Shown one piece after another: positions 13,164-25,879 of a DNA stretch of 64,000 nucleotides. A program made the position numbers and the translations under genes. How positions within the stretch are numbered: position 1 is the stretch's first letter; each line of letters starts with the position of its first letter. The notes below the pieces were generated by a model. The model was not told where the DNA came from, ran no database searches, and worked only from the letters and a program-made list of their open reading frames with translations. The DNA comes from Diphasiastrum complanatum (Eukaryota; Streptophyta; Lycopodiopsida; Lycopodiales; Lycopodiaceae), in NCBI GenBank assembly GCA_029204225.1, contig CM055096.1, positions 76,293,521 to 76,357,520 on the forward strand, read 5' to 3'.

Positions 13164-14012
13164 TTATTTAGTCCTTAATACAGGAGGCACAATAGGTTTT
13201 CCATATATTATTTTAAAAGGCACTTTACTAGTAGAAGAATAAACCGTGTTATTGTAAGCAAATTCTAGAATAGGGAGATAGTGTTCCCATTGAGTCTTTT
13301 GATCACTTACATAACTTCTCAACAAGTCTACGATGGTTCGATTAGTAATTTCACTTTGACCATCAGTTTGGGAGTGGAAGGAGGAAGAGAATTTAAGGGT
13401 TGTCCCCAAGTTATCAAAAAGGGCTCTCCAAAAGTTGCTAGTAAATCTTGTATCTCGATCAAACACTATACTCTTGGGTAGTCCATGCAGTCTAAAGATG
13501 TGACGGATAAACAAACGAGCAGTTTTGGGTCCCTTAAGCTTTTTCTTACAGGGAATAAAATGAGCCTGTTTGCTAAATCTATCAATGATAGTCCATATCA
13601 TTCCCATTTTTGGTTTTAGGGAACCCAGAGACAAAGTCCATGGTAATATGTTCCCAGGGAGCATCAAGAATAGGCAAGGGATGAAGTAGTCCTGGAGTTT
13701 TTAATCCCCGTTCATCTTTATTGTGTTGACATACTAGACATGCATTTATAAAATGCCTTGTGTCTCGATGCATGGTAGGCCAATAAAAGATCTTTTCAAA
13801 GCTTTTAGAGTTGAAGGAATTCCCCTATGTCCTGCATAGGGTGGACTATGGGTTTCTTGAAGGATCTTGGTTCTAAATGCTATGGGAATACATAGCTTAT
13901 CTTCTTTGAATAAATATCCTTCTTTCAAAACATAGTCTTTATGACTTTGAGTTCTTTCAAGTATTTCAAAGATATGTTGGAAGTCTGAATCACTAGCATA
14001 CATACTTTTCAT
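13164..14012 (-). pseudogene. Gypsy A integrase, copy 2
   Basis: Three overlapping frames together give a gypsy integrase. 13746-14012 carries the N-terminal zinc-binding start (HSPPYAGHRGIPS). 13582-13773 carries its Cys pair (NACLVCQHNK) and the first catalytic Asp (TMDFVSGFP). 13164-13667 carries the second Asp (FDRDTRF) and Glu (DGQSEITNR). Frameshifts lie near 13780 and 13590. The same breaks occur in copy 3, so they predate the duplication. The protein would act in the nucleus to join retroelement DNA to the chromosome, but this copy cannot make it. Confidence 0.9.
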
Positions 14013-14041
14013 AGGTAGGAAATCTTCATGATATGCTAGGA

Positions 14042-15224
14042 AAATATGGTTGACCTTGGGGATTCTCGATAATGCATCGGCGACCTCATTATCCTTTTCT
14101 AGGTGATGAAGTAACTGAAAATGGAAGGTGCTAAGATAGTTATCCCATTTTAGATGTTTTTCTCAAATTAATTGCTGGGTGAGAAAGTACCTAAGGCTTT
14201 GATGATCTGTTTTAACTAGGAAATCATTTTCTAGAAGATAGTGCTTCCATAACTTAAGGGCATGAATAATGGCCAAAAGTTCTTTTTCATAAATGTCATA
14301 CTGTACTTCTGCTCCTTGAAGTTGTCTACTTTCAAAGGCTATAGTATGACCTTCTTGGTTTAAGACTGCCCCAATACAGTCTAGACTTGCATCCACTTCC
14401 ACAAAGAAAGGCTTGCGAAGGTCGGGAATGATAAGAACGGGTCCAGTGGTAAGGGCATGCTTCAGAGTATCAAAGGCATTTTGCTCTTTCTTATACCAGT
14501 GAAATTTTACCCTCTTCTTAGTGAGTTCATGTAGTGGTGAAGCTATATGAGCAAAATCGCGAATAAATTTTCTATAATAGGAACATAAGCTTAGGAAAGA
14601 CCAAACTTCATGAATATTTCTTGGCTTAGGCCAGTCTTGTATGGCTTTAATCTTTGAAAGGTCCATTTGGATTTCTTCCTTAGAAATCATATGTCCTAGA
14701 AAATGTATCTTTTCTAGGAAGAATTCACTTTTCTTTCCTTTTATGAGAAGTGAGTTTTCTTGTAGGGTTCTAAAGACAATATCTAGATGTCTTTTATGTT
14801 CTTCTTCATTTGCACCAAAGACTAAGATATCATCAAAGAATGTTCCTACAAAACATCTATGGAGTCAAAAGACTCGTTCCATCATTCTATTGAATGTTGC
14901 GGGAGCGTTAGTAAGACCAAATGGTACCAATAACAATTCATAAAGGCCAGAGTTAGTGCTAAAAGTAGTTTTATGGACATCTTCAGGTGCTACTCGGATT
15001 TGGTGGTATCCACTTGTCAAATCAATTCTACTAAACATACAAGATCCATTTATCCTATCCATAATGTCATCTATTCTTGGAATAGGAAAACGGTTCTTAA
15101 CTGTAATCTTGTTTAGAGCACGATAGTCCACACACATCCTAAAACGCCCATCTTTCTTTTGTACCAAAAGTACAGGAGAGCAATAGGGAGAGTTATTGGG
15201 TTTTATCAGGCCTTTCTCTAACAA
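14042..15224 (-). pseudogene. Gypsy A reverse transcriptase and RNase H, copy 2
   Basis: Minus-strand RT from LLEKGLIKPNNSPYCSPV through the conserved FRMCVDYRALN, IDLTSGYHQIR and PFGLTNAPATFNR. The catalytic Asp pair is in FFDDILVFG (~14825-14850), where Phe replaces the usual Tyr. RNase H follows with FFVEVDASLDCIGAVL, YEKELLAIIHAL and TDHQSLRYFL, and the tether ends EVADALSRIPKV. The whole stretch is one frame broken by two TGA codons (14865 and 14163), both shared with copy 3. The upstream end is shifted one base relative to the protease frame. Confidence 0.92.
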
Positions 15225-15228
15225 GTCA

Positions 15229-15918
15229 TTAAGTAGAAATTTCTTCTTGTTGATAATGGCTTACCCTATAGGGAGGTCTATTGGGTATGGAACTTCTAGG
15301 AATAATGTCTATCATATGATCTTCAGGCCTTTCAAGGGGTAAGGACTTTGGTAGCTCATCAGAAAAACAAGAAGAATACTTTAATAAAAAGTCTTTTCTA
15401 TTATTGTCCAAAGAATGTGCATTTCCATCAACATCATCATCCATACTTTGAACAAACAACAAGTAAGAAAATACCGCTTTCTTTAGTACTTTTGATACTT
15501 GAATATGGCTTACCAAAGGAATTGTTTCGCCACTTTGTCCTGCATGCACACTAATGTCTTTACCTTTGTGCTTCCATGAAATCAAATGCTTATTGTAGTC
15601 CACCAGAGGGTTGTGCATTTTGTGCCAAGGCATGCCTAAGATTGCATCTACTCCCTGCAAAGGACCTACCATGAATTCTATAGGTTCATAGTAGTAAGAG
15701 ATTTGGAGCTTAAGTTTTCCAATTACAGGATAAATGTTTGCATCACCATCAACAAAAACACCTTTAGCCTTAAGCATAGATTCGGAAAAAGAACCAACTC
15801 CTATCTCTTGTGCAAGCTTAAAAGAGATGAAATTATGAGAGGAGCCTGCATCAAAGAGAATTAGATAGAGTTTGTTATGGACTTGTCTCCATGTTTTGAG
15901 AAGATCATGGGTTTGCAT
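15229..15918 (-). pseudogene. Gypsy A aspartic protease and linker, copy 2
   Basis: A 229-codon frame. The retroviral-type aspartic protease motif LFDAGSSHNFIS lies at residues ~21-32. DAG replaces the more common DSG/DTG, which would remove the usual Ser/Thr next to the catalytic Asp; AILGMPWH follows at ~92. The C-terminal third is the protease-RT linker, ending PPYRVSHYQQEEI. A frameshift near 15228 separates it from RT. No gag or primer-binding site is found upstream, so the element is truncated at its 5' end. Confidence 0.87.
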
Positions 15919-16391
15919 TAGAGAAACTTAGAGCTCGATGAGGGCCATTGAAAAAGATGCTTTTTTATTTTTCTTTTCTTATTTTCGTTGCCATGTGGAC
16001 CAATTGAAACCTTAGCTTCGGGGTTCTACGTTCCAAATATAAATAAAATAAAAACTTTTTAAATATATTGTTGTTTCGTCAGGCAGCATGTGGAAATGCT
16101 ATTAGTTGATGAGGCCTGCCCTTTCAGCTCATCACTGCCCGAAGAGACCCAAGAATATTGAAAATGAATATGACAGATGGTTGAGATGAGAAAATCGATG
16201 TACCATTAATGTATATGCATTGTCAAACCATGGTTAACAAGGATAACCAGAGTTAATTTGTGGCGCCAAATAGATCAGTGTTTCAAATTCAAAAAAAGCA
16301 ACTGTGAGTATTAATATTTTTATACTTTGATTTTTGTCATTCATAGATATCTAATAGTAAACTTGCCAATCTGATCATTTTTCTCTTGCAG
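15919..16391. other. Stretch between gypsy A and the unrecognised gene
   Basis: No LTR, primer site or gag is visible. Near 16263-16303 a possible upstream exon ends at a donor (AACT|GTGAGT), and the intron 16304-16391 ends TTCTCTTGCAG. Where that upstream exon starts is not clear. Confidence 0.5.
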
Positions 16392-17394
16392 ATTTATATC
16401 CATCCAACATAGATGAGTGGGAGCCGAGTGGATCTTTAGCAGGTGTGTTAGATGTTATTCACACTGATATTGGACAGTTGCAATATCGAGGTAGAATTGC
16501 AAAAGATCTAGCTGATGGTGGAATTTTTTTTTATGAATCAATTTACATTCCTGATACAAAAGAAAATTTTGGACAAATAGTACCAATTCCATTACCTAGC
16601 TTTGAAAGTGATGAATGGATTGCGCTAGATGCTACAGTTTCAGAATCATTTCGTTGCAAGATATATAATGATGTAAAAAATTCATTAAAAATGAACACGA
16701 GATAAAAAACAGTCAGATTGAGTTGGTTTATTCCTTGAATATATTTGTGGATTTCTTTTCAAGTGTCAATGTACACAAAACCCCAACGATGTTTGTATGC
16801 AAAAATTTAACAAATAGTTTATTATCTGAACTTATGGATGAAGGCTGAGACAAAAGATCAGATGGAGAAATAGAATGTAGAATTAAAATGTCTTCCATGT
16901 GCTTCCGTTATCAAATTGAAAAACAAATGTTGAGCTTATGCTTCCATTATCAAAGATGGAAAAAAAATAAAGGTAAATGGGTGCCACTCGATCAAGACTT
17001 GGAAGCCAGTGGACATTCAAAACGAAAAAATATTGAAATTATATACAATGATGTCGTTTTGACATGTTGAGGTGGAAGAAGATTGGAGTCTAAACTACAT
17101 CCGGCGAGAACTATTGCTCCTACAAGATGATGTACTTTCAGACTTCAGATTCATTTTCAATGGTAAACTCGTAAGTAACTGTAAACACTCGATCTTTTGT
17201 GAATAGTTTCAATCAAAACTTTCTAATACAAACTATGTACTAATTCTAACTAACTTTGTATGAATTTTATGCAGGTACATAAAGACATGAGCTCGAGATC
17301 AAATGCAGAGATATTGGCAAAGCAATCCAACTTATGGAAGAACATTGAGATTCACTATCAACAAATACATGCCAATGTCTTTTTATCATTATAG
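16392..17394 (+). CDS. Unrecognised multi-exon gene, copy 2
   Basis: I do not recognise the family. After a clear acceptor (CTCTTGCAG, 16391) an open frame runs to a stop at 16705. It encodes YPSNIDEWEPSGSL near the start, then RIAKDLADGGIFFYES and IPLPSFESDEWIALDATVSE. A second coding block lies at 16840-17170 (MSSMCFRYQIEKQ, KGKWVPLDQDLEASG, then after a one-base frame change EEDWSLNYIRRELLLLQDD). A phase-compatible intron with GTAAGT donor (17171) and ATGCAG acceptor (17274) joins it to a last exon of 40 codons beginning VHKDMSSRSNAEI and ending at 17394. It lies tail-to-tail with the C48-like exon at 17542. Whether 16705 ends one gene and a second follows is uncertain. It could be a transposon-borne gene or a captured host gene. 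Confidence 0.5.
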
Positions 17395-17541
17395 AAAAAT
17401 TGCATTCCATAATTAGATTATGGACACAAGCTGATTGTAAGAATCTATTGCGATATCAATAAAAAAAATCCATAAACGATTTGTTTACAAGTGAAATGAT
17501 TGTATCTTTTTTTTTATGTCTCTCTATTTACAAATAGATCT

Positions 17542-17892
17542 CTATTTAGTCAATTTTTTTATATTTTCTATATCAGTATTAGGAATTGATAAAGCAACAG
17601 CTCCTTCTATAATCTCGCCCTCCTCTGTTTCGGGAAGGGCCTCAATGCCTTTTAAGGCAAGAGGAATATCAGCTACAAAATTGCCTTCCTCTGTATTAGG
17701 AAGGACTTTTATTCCTTTCTGATCATATAAAATAAGATCTGCATCCTGAACAACCTGAAAGGCTGTTAAGACAGGAGCAGCTTCTTTTTTAGGGCTCTCG
17801 ATTGCAGCTGCAACACTTACACCGTACTGGCCATTTGTTCTGATCAACTCTTGCCGAAATCTATATACATTATTAGGAGTATACGACTCAAG
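17542..17892 (-). pseudogene. 3' exon of C48-like gene, copy 2 (orphan)
   Basis: This is the last exon of the C48-like gene at 29380, beginning six bases inside the exon. It encodes a Pro/Glu-rich, probably flexible tail (IESPKKEAAPVL, two related segments around LPNTEEGNFVADIPLALKGIEALPETEEGE) and ends IENIKKLTK. Sequence identity with copy 3 stops at 17893, where unrelated DNA begins, so no catalytic exons are attached. The duplicated segment within it (PNTEEG/PETEEG) is a small internal repeat. Confidence 0.8.
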
Positions 17893-18922
17893 ATGCGGTT
17901 AGGTTGCAGTATATTTTCCAGCCTGTAAGTGGGTTACTCAGATTACGTTCACTATAGTTGCACTCACAAGATCAAAACCATGCAAGCCTAAACATTCATC
18001 TAAGGATATGTGTGCAATGTTGATAAATTCCATTCGATTCCTATTTCTATCTTCTTGTAAAACGTTAAAGAACAACAAGATTCTCATATCAAACTACAGA
18101 TCAACAAAAATGAAAAACAAGAAACAAGAAACTAAAGACTAAACAACATTTTGGATGGCGTCCAACGACATCGACGACCAGCTACCTTTGGCCTTGTAGA
18201 ATTAAATAATATAAAAGGCCCAAAGTCTAAGTTAAGAAAGTTTTGGTGAAGTTCTAAATAGGAGTCAAAGTCAGAACGGTGGTAGCTAGGGTGTGCTTCT
18301 TTGTGCACCCTATATTGAAATGTGTTTCTTTTGAAGAAAAGGATGTCAATCCTCCTTTTCTGGAAGTAGCCAATAGAAACATAGGGGCAAGGGCCTCCCC
18401 AAAAATAAAAAGACACCTCTTGTACCTCATTTTAAATGCTAATTTAGAGGAAAAGACTACCATTTTGGTGAATCAAGCATCTTTGTTTTATTGAAGCTTT
18501 CTATTTTTGCTATGCTTTGCTATTTCATTGTTTATGTTTATTAAAGCTTCTCCGTTAGATTAAAGCTAAAGCTAATGAGATCCCTCCCTCTTGCTGGAGT
18601 TAATATTACTCTTACTTATCCTAATTGCCCTCCTTTTCACTCAAGAAAATCACTCTCTCAAAGCAGTCTACATAAATGAACTCTTTTTCCAAACAGTCTA
18701 CAAAAATATACGTAAAGCTTCGACAATCAAAAATCGCAAGGAACCGCTAAGGCACCGCAACTGTCCAGGCTGCGGTCCAATGCAAAACCATAAGAGACCA
18801 AAGGAAATCGCAAAGTCATAACTTGCGATTAATGTGCGAAGACTACAACTTACCCCGAGGCACCGCCAAGACACCGCAAGTTATCACTTGCGGTCACCTA
18901 CGAAGTGAACAAATGGCAGACT
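17893..18922. other. Unassigned stretch between C48 exon and gypsy B
   Basis: No gene recognised; overlapping open frames on both strands around 18130-18500 have no motif. 18750-18900 is richer in CpG and carries repeated CACCGCAA and TTGCG motifs (for example GGCACCGC at 18751 and 18860). Confidence 0.5.
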
Positions 18923-19222
18923 TGTTACATACCTATGTAACTAGTAGTATTTCAGTGACCCCTATATGTCCATTTAGTTACCCTTGGATAAGGAGTACCC
19001 TTAGGATTAAGGGTAGGTGCCTTTGGATAAGGGCAGACAAGTGACTATACCTTGGTTGGAGGTATGGAATCAAGTTACCCTTGGATAAGAGGTATCCTTA
19101 GGATTAAGGATATGTGCCTTTAGATTAAGGTATTGGTGTCCTTGGATAAGGACAGATAGGTGTCTATGCCTTGGTCAGAGGTATGGAACCTAGTGAGGTG
19201 TTAGAAAGTCATTACCATGGGT
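18923..19222 (+). mobile_element. Gypsy B 5' LTR, copy 2
   Basis: Begins TGTTACATACCTATGTAAC and aligns throughout with 21205-21524, sharing the CCTTGGATAAGG-type internal repeats and the ending GTCATTACCATGGGT. No primer-binding site follows. The next sequence is RNase H-coding, so most of the element's 5' half is deleted. I found no matching target duplication. Confidence 0.72.
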
Positions 19223-19261
19223 GCTTTGGCTATTTTTCTAAACCTTGGGCCTCAACCTTGA

Positions 19262-20982
19262 CATATTCTGAGGGTTATTGAATGGCTTATTCTTACCATA
19301 GTTTGGAAAATCAAGTCTTTCTTGGGGTTTGTAGAATTCCTAATAAGGCTTTTGTGGTTAGGACCGATGCTATTAATTATGCTATTGGAGCTGATTTGAT
19401 GCAAGATGGACATCATGTTGCTTATGAAAGCAAGAAACTCAATCCTGCTCAATCTAGGTATTGTACCTATGAGAAGGAACTCTTTGCAATTGTTCATGCC
19501 TTGATAATTTGATGACATTATTAGTGTGGAGCCAGATTGAGATTTTGACGGATCATCAGAGTCCTTGATATTTTTGATGTTACAGATTTAAAAGAGAGAC
19601 AAGCTAGATGGGCTGAGCTGATGCAAATTTTTTTTTCTATACGTTATTGTAAAGGAAGTCATAATACTCTAGCGGATGCTTTGAGTTGTTTACCAGTTAT
19701 TAATCAGTTATGCTTCACTATTATAGAACCAGGGTTGTTTCACTCTCTCCAAGGACTATATGTGTCCAATCCTTTTTTTTGGAAAGTATTGGCAACAAGT
19801 ACTTTTTAGGGTCAATAAGAGAAAAGACTGAAATGGATTTTGCTATTCGAAACCAGATTTTGTTTCGTAAATACAAGGGGTGTGTATCGGAGAATGACAC
19901 AGTAAGGGCCCAAATTTTGCATGAGTGTCATGATACTACATGTGCAGGACATCCGAGTATACAAAGAACACTTGACTTAGTTCGACAACAATTTTGGTGG
20001 CCTAAGATGAAAAGTCAAGTAGAGGCCTATGTACTTAAATGTGCTAAGTGCTAGTTAAATAAGCAGAGAGGCTAAAAGCTAGTGGCCGATTACATCCTTT
20101 AGATATACCTATCGGAAAGTGAAAAAGTATATCTATGGACTTTGTGGTCGGGCTTTCATGTACAGGGAAGGGCCGCGATTTGGTTTGGGTAATTGTTGAC
20201 AAACTTACGAAGTTTGCTCAATTTATCCCAACAAAAACTATTGTTAAAGCTCTAGAAGTAGCTCAATTGTTTGTTGAGAAGCTTTTAAGACTGTATGAAC
20301 TGCCTTGCGATATAGTCAGTGACCGTGACCCAAAATTCATTGGGAAATTTTGGCAAGCAATATTTGAAAAGTTGGAAATGACTTTAAGTACAAGTTCTAC
20401 AAATCATCCGAAATCAGACGGTCAAACAGAAAGGACCAATCAGACGATGGAGGATATGCTGTGAGCATATGTGGGCCATCAGTAGTCTGATTGGAAAAAT
20501 TACCTTCCACTAGTGGAATTTGCATATAATAGTGAAAACATTTAGTGAACGAATTCAGCCCTTTCATGCTTATGTATGGTTATCAACCTCGATCACCGAT
20601 TTGAGTTGTCATGAAAAATCTTAGGATGCAAGCCGGAGCTAATTGCCTTGCGGATATACAAGAGATGCTACAACTAGCTAAAGATAGCATAAGAAGTTCT
20701 CAAGATAGGACAAGACACTATGCTAATCTATCTTGGAAGCACAAGGTATTCTTGGTCAATGACTAGGTGTTTTTGAGGATTCCTAGTCACTCTAGGGACT
20801 TGAAAACTATTAAGTGTACAAAGTTGGCACCTAGGTGTTGCGGTTCTTTTAAGGTTATCCAAGTGATAAACAAGGTCACATACAAACTAGACCTTCCAGC
20901 TAATGTTGGAATTCATCTTGTTTTCCATGTTAGTATGTTGAAACCCTTGTTGGGGGTTGGGAGAAACCTGGTCCTTGTGTAA
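19262..20982 (+). pseudogene. Gypsy B RNase H, integrase and C-terminus, copy 2
   Basis: Plus-strand Ty3/gypsy remnant. RNase H is in 19282-19512 (FVVRTDAINYAIGADLMQ, YCTYEKELFAIVHAL), continuing with a broken TDHQS and ending SHNTLADALS (~19660-19690). The integrase zinc domain is at 19824-20054, the catalytic core at 20135-20464, and the C-terminal region at 20611-20982. Multiple stops interrupt it. A TGG present in copy 1 is TAG here (~20764), so the last frame is shortened. gag, protease and RT are missing. Confidence 0.87.
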
Positions 20983-21204
20983 AATCTAGTGGAGCTTCTT
21001 CATGATGAGTCCACGAGTGGACCACCTGAAGGCAATTGTTAATAGCCGATAGAAAACTCTAAGGAATAGAGTGCTTTGGTAATTTCTTAGTCAGGTGGAG
21101 GGGCAAATCAGAAGAAAAGGATACCTGGGAAAAGGAGACTGATCTCCAGAAGAAATTTTCAAATTTTTTCCTACAAGGAAATATTTTAGTTTAGGGGGAA
21201 GAAA

Positions 21205-21524
21205 TGTTACATACCTATGTAACAAGCAGTACTTCAGTGACTCCTATATGTCCATTTAGTGTTGGGGGCTAAATGGCAAGTTACCCTTGGATAAGAGGTA
21301 CCTTATTAAGGGTAGGTGCCTTTGGATAAGGGTAGAAAAGTGACTATACCTTGGTCGGAGGTATGGAATCAAGTTACCCTTGGATAAGGGATACCCTTAG
21401 GATTAAATGTATGTGTCTTTAGATTAAGGTACTAGTGTCCTTGGATAAGGATAGGTAGCTGTCTATGCCTTGGTCGGAGGTATGAAACCTAGTGAGGCAC
21501 TAGAAAGTCATTATCATGGGTACA
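21205..21524 (+). mobile_element. Gypsy B 3' LTR, copy 2
   Basis: Preceded by the purine-rich TTTAGGGGGAAGAAA (polypurine tract), begins TGTTACATACC and ends near GGGTACA. It matches the 5' LTR at 18923 with moderate divergence and a ~20-bp length difference near the start. Confidence 0.78.
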
Positions 21525-22218
21525 TTCAGCAAAAACTGAACCAGTGTGCAAAATTGATTAATGAGTGAATGAGATACACAAGCGATGGCAGACAATAATT
21601 CATTCAAGATCAGACTAAAATAAGAGTGATATTTGCGTAATAGCTATAGTATCATCTATTGATCCTCTTGTTTTTCGTGCGTTGTATGACAGATCCACAC
21701 AGCGCGTTGGCGTGACAGAAGCGACGCTCTCCCACGAGTAATGTCTCGTTTACTAGCAGACTTGGATCCTGCTTACAAAACTTGTCTTGCTCACAAGCAA
21801 ACTTCTATTCTGTAGTCTATGTTCTGTGTTTTATCTATCTCCTACTATATGTATCTTATACATTCAGAGTAGCACACTAGATTAGATAAAGTAAACAATC
21901 TATATCTAATCACGGATTACAAGAGAGGTGGGTTAGGCACGTCTTAACACTCTTTTGCTGACATCATCATATCTGATCAGGGGTTTTGTGTACTTCCTGG
22001 TACTTGCATAATCTCCCTGATCTTTTGGAGCGTGAAGGTCAAAAAGTGTCACAAAGATTTTTGTATCGCTTCGAGCTGTTTGACTTTCGCGTTGTCTGAC
22101 TTTCTCCTGTTGTATCACGAAAAATTTTCTTTCGCAAATTTTTCGCGTTCGGTCTCTTTGTCAAGGTGTTCGTGAACATTTTCGCTTCATGTCTTTTTGT
22201 CAGATTGAGGGCTGAAAG
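21525..22218 (-). mobile_element. Probable 3' end and LTR of copia C, copy 2
   Basis: Counterpart of 9691-10384 with a few substitutions. No recognised domain. Confidence 0.35.
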
Positions 22219-22944
22219 CTAGCAAAGCTTTGGTAATAGAAACGTTTTGTTTCTTCAGCTCCCTCTCAAAGCGTGGTAGCTTGATGACTCCAAGACTGCT
22301 CCTCTATTTCTCAAACAGACCTTTGTCTAAGGCCTTTGTAAAAATGTTAGCCACCATCTCCTTTGTTCCAATGAAGATAATCTTCAACATCTTCTTCCCG
22401 ATCAGATCCCTTATCAAGTGATACTTAATTGCGATGTGTTTTGTCCTTGAATGAAACACAAGATCCTTTGCCAGATGTATTGTCCATCTGCAAAATCAGA
22501 GGCTCTCCTTGTTTTGCCCAGTTCATCAAGGAACTGTTTGAGCCAACTTATTTCATTAGCCATCTTTGCTGCTGCAACGTACTCTGCTTCGCAGGATGAC
22601 TGAGCCACGATGGTCTGCTTCTTGCTGACCTAGAGAATTGCTGCTCCTGATGCGATGGTGCATCCTCCTGAGACACTTTTGCAATCGTCCTTGAGAGATG
22701 CCCGACTAGCATCACTATAGGAAAGCATCTGAAATCCTGCATCACGAGAATAACACAAACCAAAAAATTTCGTTAATTGGAGGTATTGCAAAATTCGTTT
22801 TGTAATCTTCCAATGAGTTGATCCTGGATTTGTAACGAATTGGCTCATCCTGAACACGACATAAGCAATGTCAAGACGTGTGTTATCTGCAAGGTACATC
22901 AGCGATCTGATTAACTTTCTTCATGGTGTAAGCTACATCAACTC
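22219..22944 (-). pseudogene. Copia C RT tail and RNase H, copy 2
   Basis: Same content and same breaks as 10385-11110; three to five substitutions separate the two, for example HWKITKR here against HWKITER in copy 1. The stop after GAAIL is shared, so inactivation predates the duplication. Confidence 0.85.
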
Positions 22945-24413
<1,469 letters not shown>

Positions 24414-24439
24414 CCCCTCCGACACATTAAGCATTGTCC

Positions 24440-24697
24440 TCAAGAGACATTTCTCAAATAAACATTTAAAATTTTTGGATATTCTTGGAAGAATTCTTCT
24501 TCCATCCATCTTGCATCCGTAGTAGGATAGTTTTTAAACTTGAGGAGGTATAATGTAGAAGTTATTCCCTTTATTCTAGTTCTTGTCTTGTGCATCAAGA
24601 TCTGCTCAGGTTGAAGGATTTCTTCGGTTCCTTGAACTTCTGGAGGTTCGGAATCTAAAAGTCCTTCAGGTTCTGGACAATTGAATTTCTTTAGCAA
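24440..24697 (-). pseudogene. Gypsy A chromodomain region, copy 3
   Basis: Same translation as the frames at 6756 and 12602. Confidence 0.78.
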
Positions 24698-25001
24698 GTT
24701 GACGTGGAATTTGTTATGGATTTACCAAGTAATAGGTAAGTCAAGTTCACATGTTCTTGACTTTAAAAGGTCCATAATACTTTTGGGCTAGCTTTGGGTA
24801 GAGTTTCATGCTGCCCTTCTTTTTCCTGAGCTTTTTTTTTTTCAAATTTTAGGAGAACTAGTTCGTCTTCTTTCTACTTGATTGCCCTCCGACGCATATT
24901 TGCGCTTTTCTGCTGTTTTGTTGTGCACTTGCGATGGATTGCTGGACCTTTGAAAAGGTGTCTGGATAAGCTTGCACAAATTCATCTGAGGCAAATATCT
25001 T

Positions 25002-25850
25002 TTATTTAGTCCTTAATACAGGAGGCACAATAGGTTTTCCATATATTATTTTAAAAGGCACTTTACTAGTAGAAGAATAAACCGTGTTATTGTAAGCAAA
25101 TTCTAGAATAGGGAGATAGTGTTCCCATTGAGTCTTTTGATCACTTACATAACTTCTCAACAAGTCTACGATGGTTCGATTAGTAATTTCACTTTGACCA
25201 TCAGTTTGGGAGTGGAAGGAGGAAGAGAATTTAAGGGTTGTCCCCAAGTTATCAAAAAGGGCTCTCCAAAAGTTGCTAGTAAATCTTGTATCTCGATCAA
25301 ACACTATACTCTTGGGTAGTCCATGCAGCCTAAAGATGTGACGGATAAACAAACGAGCAGTTTTGGGTCCCTTAAGCTTTTTCTTACAGGGAATAAAATG
25401 AGCCTGTTTGCTAAATCTATCAATGATAGTCCATATCATTCCCATTTTTGGTTTTAGGGAACCCAGAGACAAAGTCCATGGTAATATGTTCCCAGGGAGC
25501 ATCAAGAATAGGCAAGGGATGAAGTAGTCCTGGAGTTTTTAATCCCCGTTCATCTTTATTGTGTTGACATACTAGACATGCATTTATAAAATGCCTTGTG
25601 TCTCGATGCATGGTAGGCCAATAAAAGATCTTTTCAAAGCTTTTAGAGTTGAAGGAATTCCCCTATGTCCTGCATAGGGTGGACTATGGGTTTCTTGAAG
25701 GATCTTGGTTCTAAATGCTATGGGAATACATAGCTTATCTTCTTTGAATAAATATCCTTCTTTCAAAACATAGTCTTTATGACTTTGAGTTCTTTCAAGT
25801 ATTTCAAAGATATGTTGGAAGTCTGAATCACTAGCATACATACTTTTCAT
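25002..25850 (-). pseudogene. Gypsy A integrase, copy 3
   Basis: Same three-frame organisation and breaks as 13164-14012. Frames are 25002-25505, 25420-25611 and 25584-25850. Confidence 0.9.
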
Positions 25851-25879
25851 AGGTAGGAAATCTTCATGATATGCTAGGA

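Noticed and set aside
16081-16140. Short inverted repeat TGATGAG/CTCATCA near 16109-16134
   Set aside because: A seven-base stem with a 14-base loop is expected by chance at this scale, and nothing else around it suggests function.
18130-18500. Overlapping open frames on both strands after the C48 exon
   Set aside because: No motif, no supporting splice signals and no second copy for comparison.
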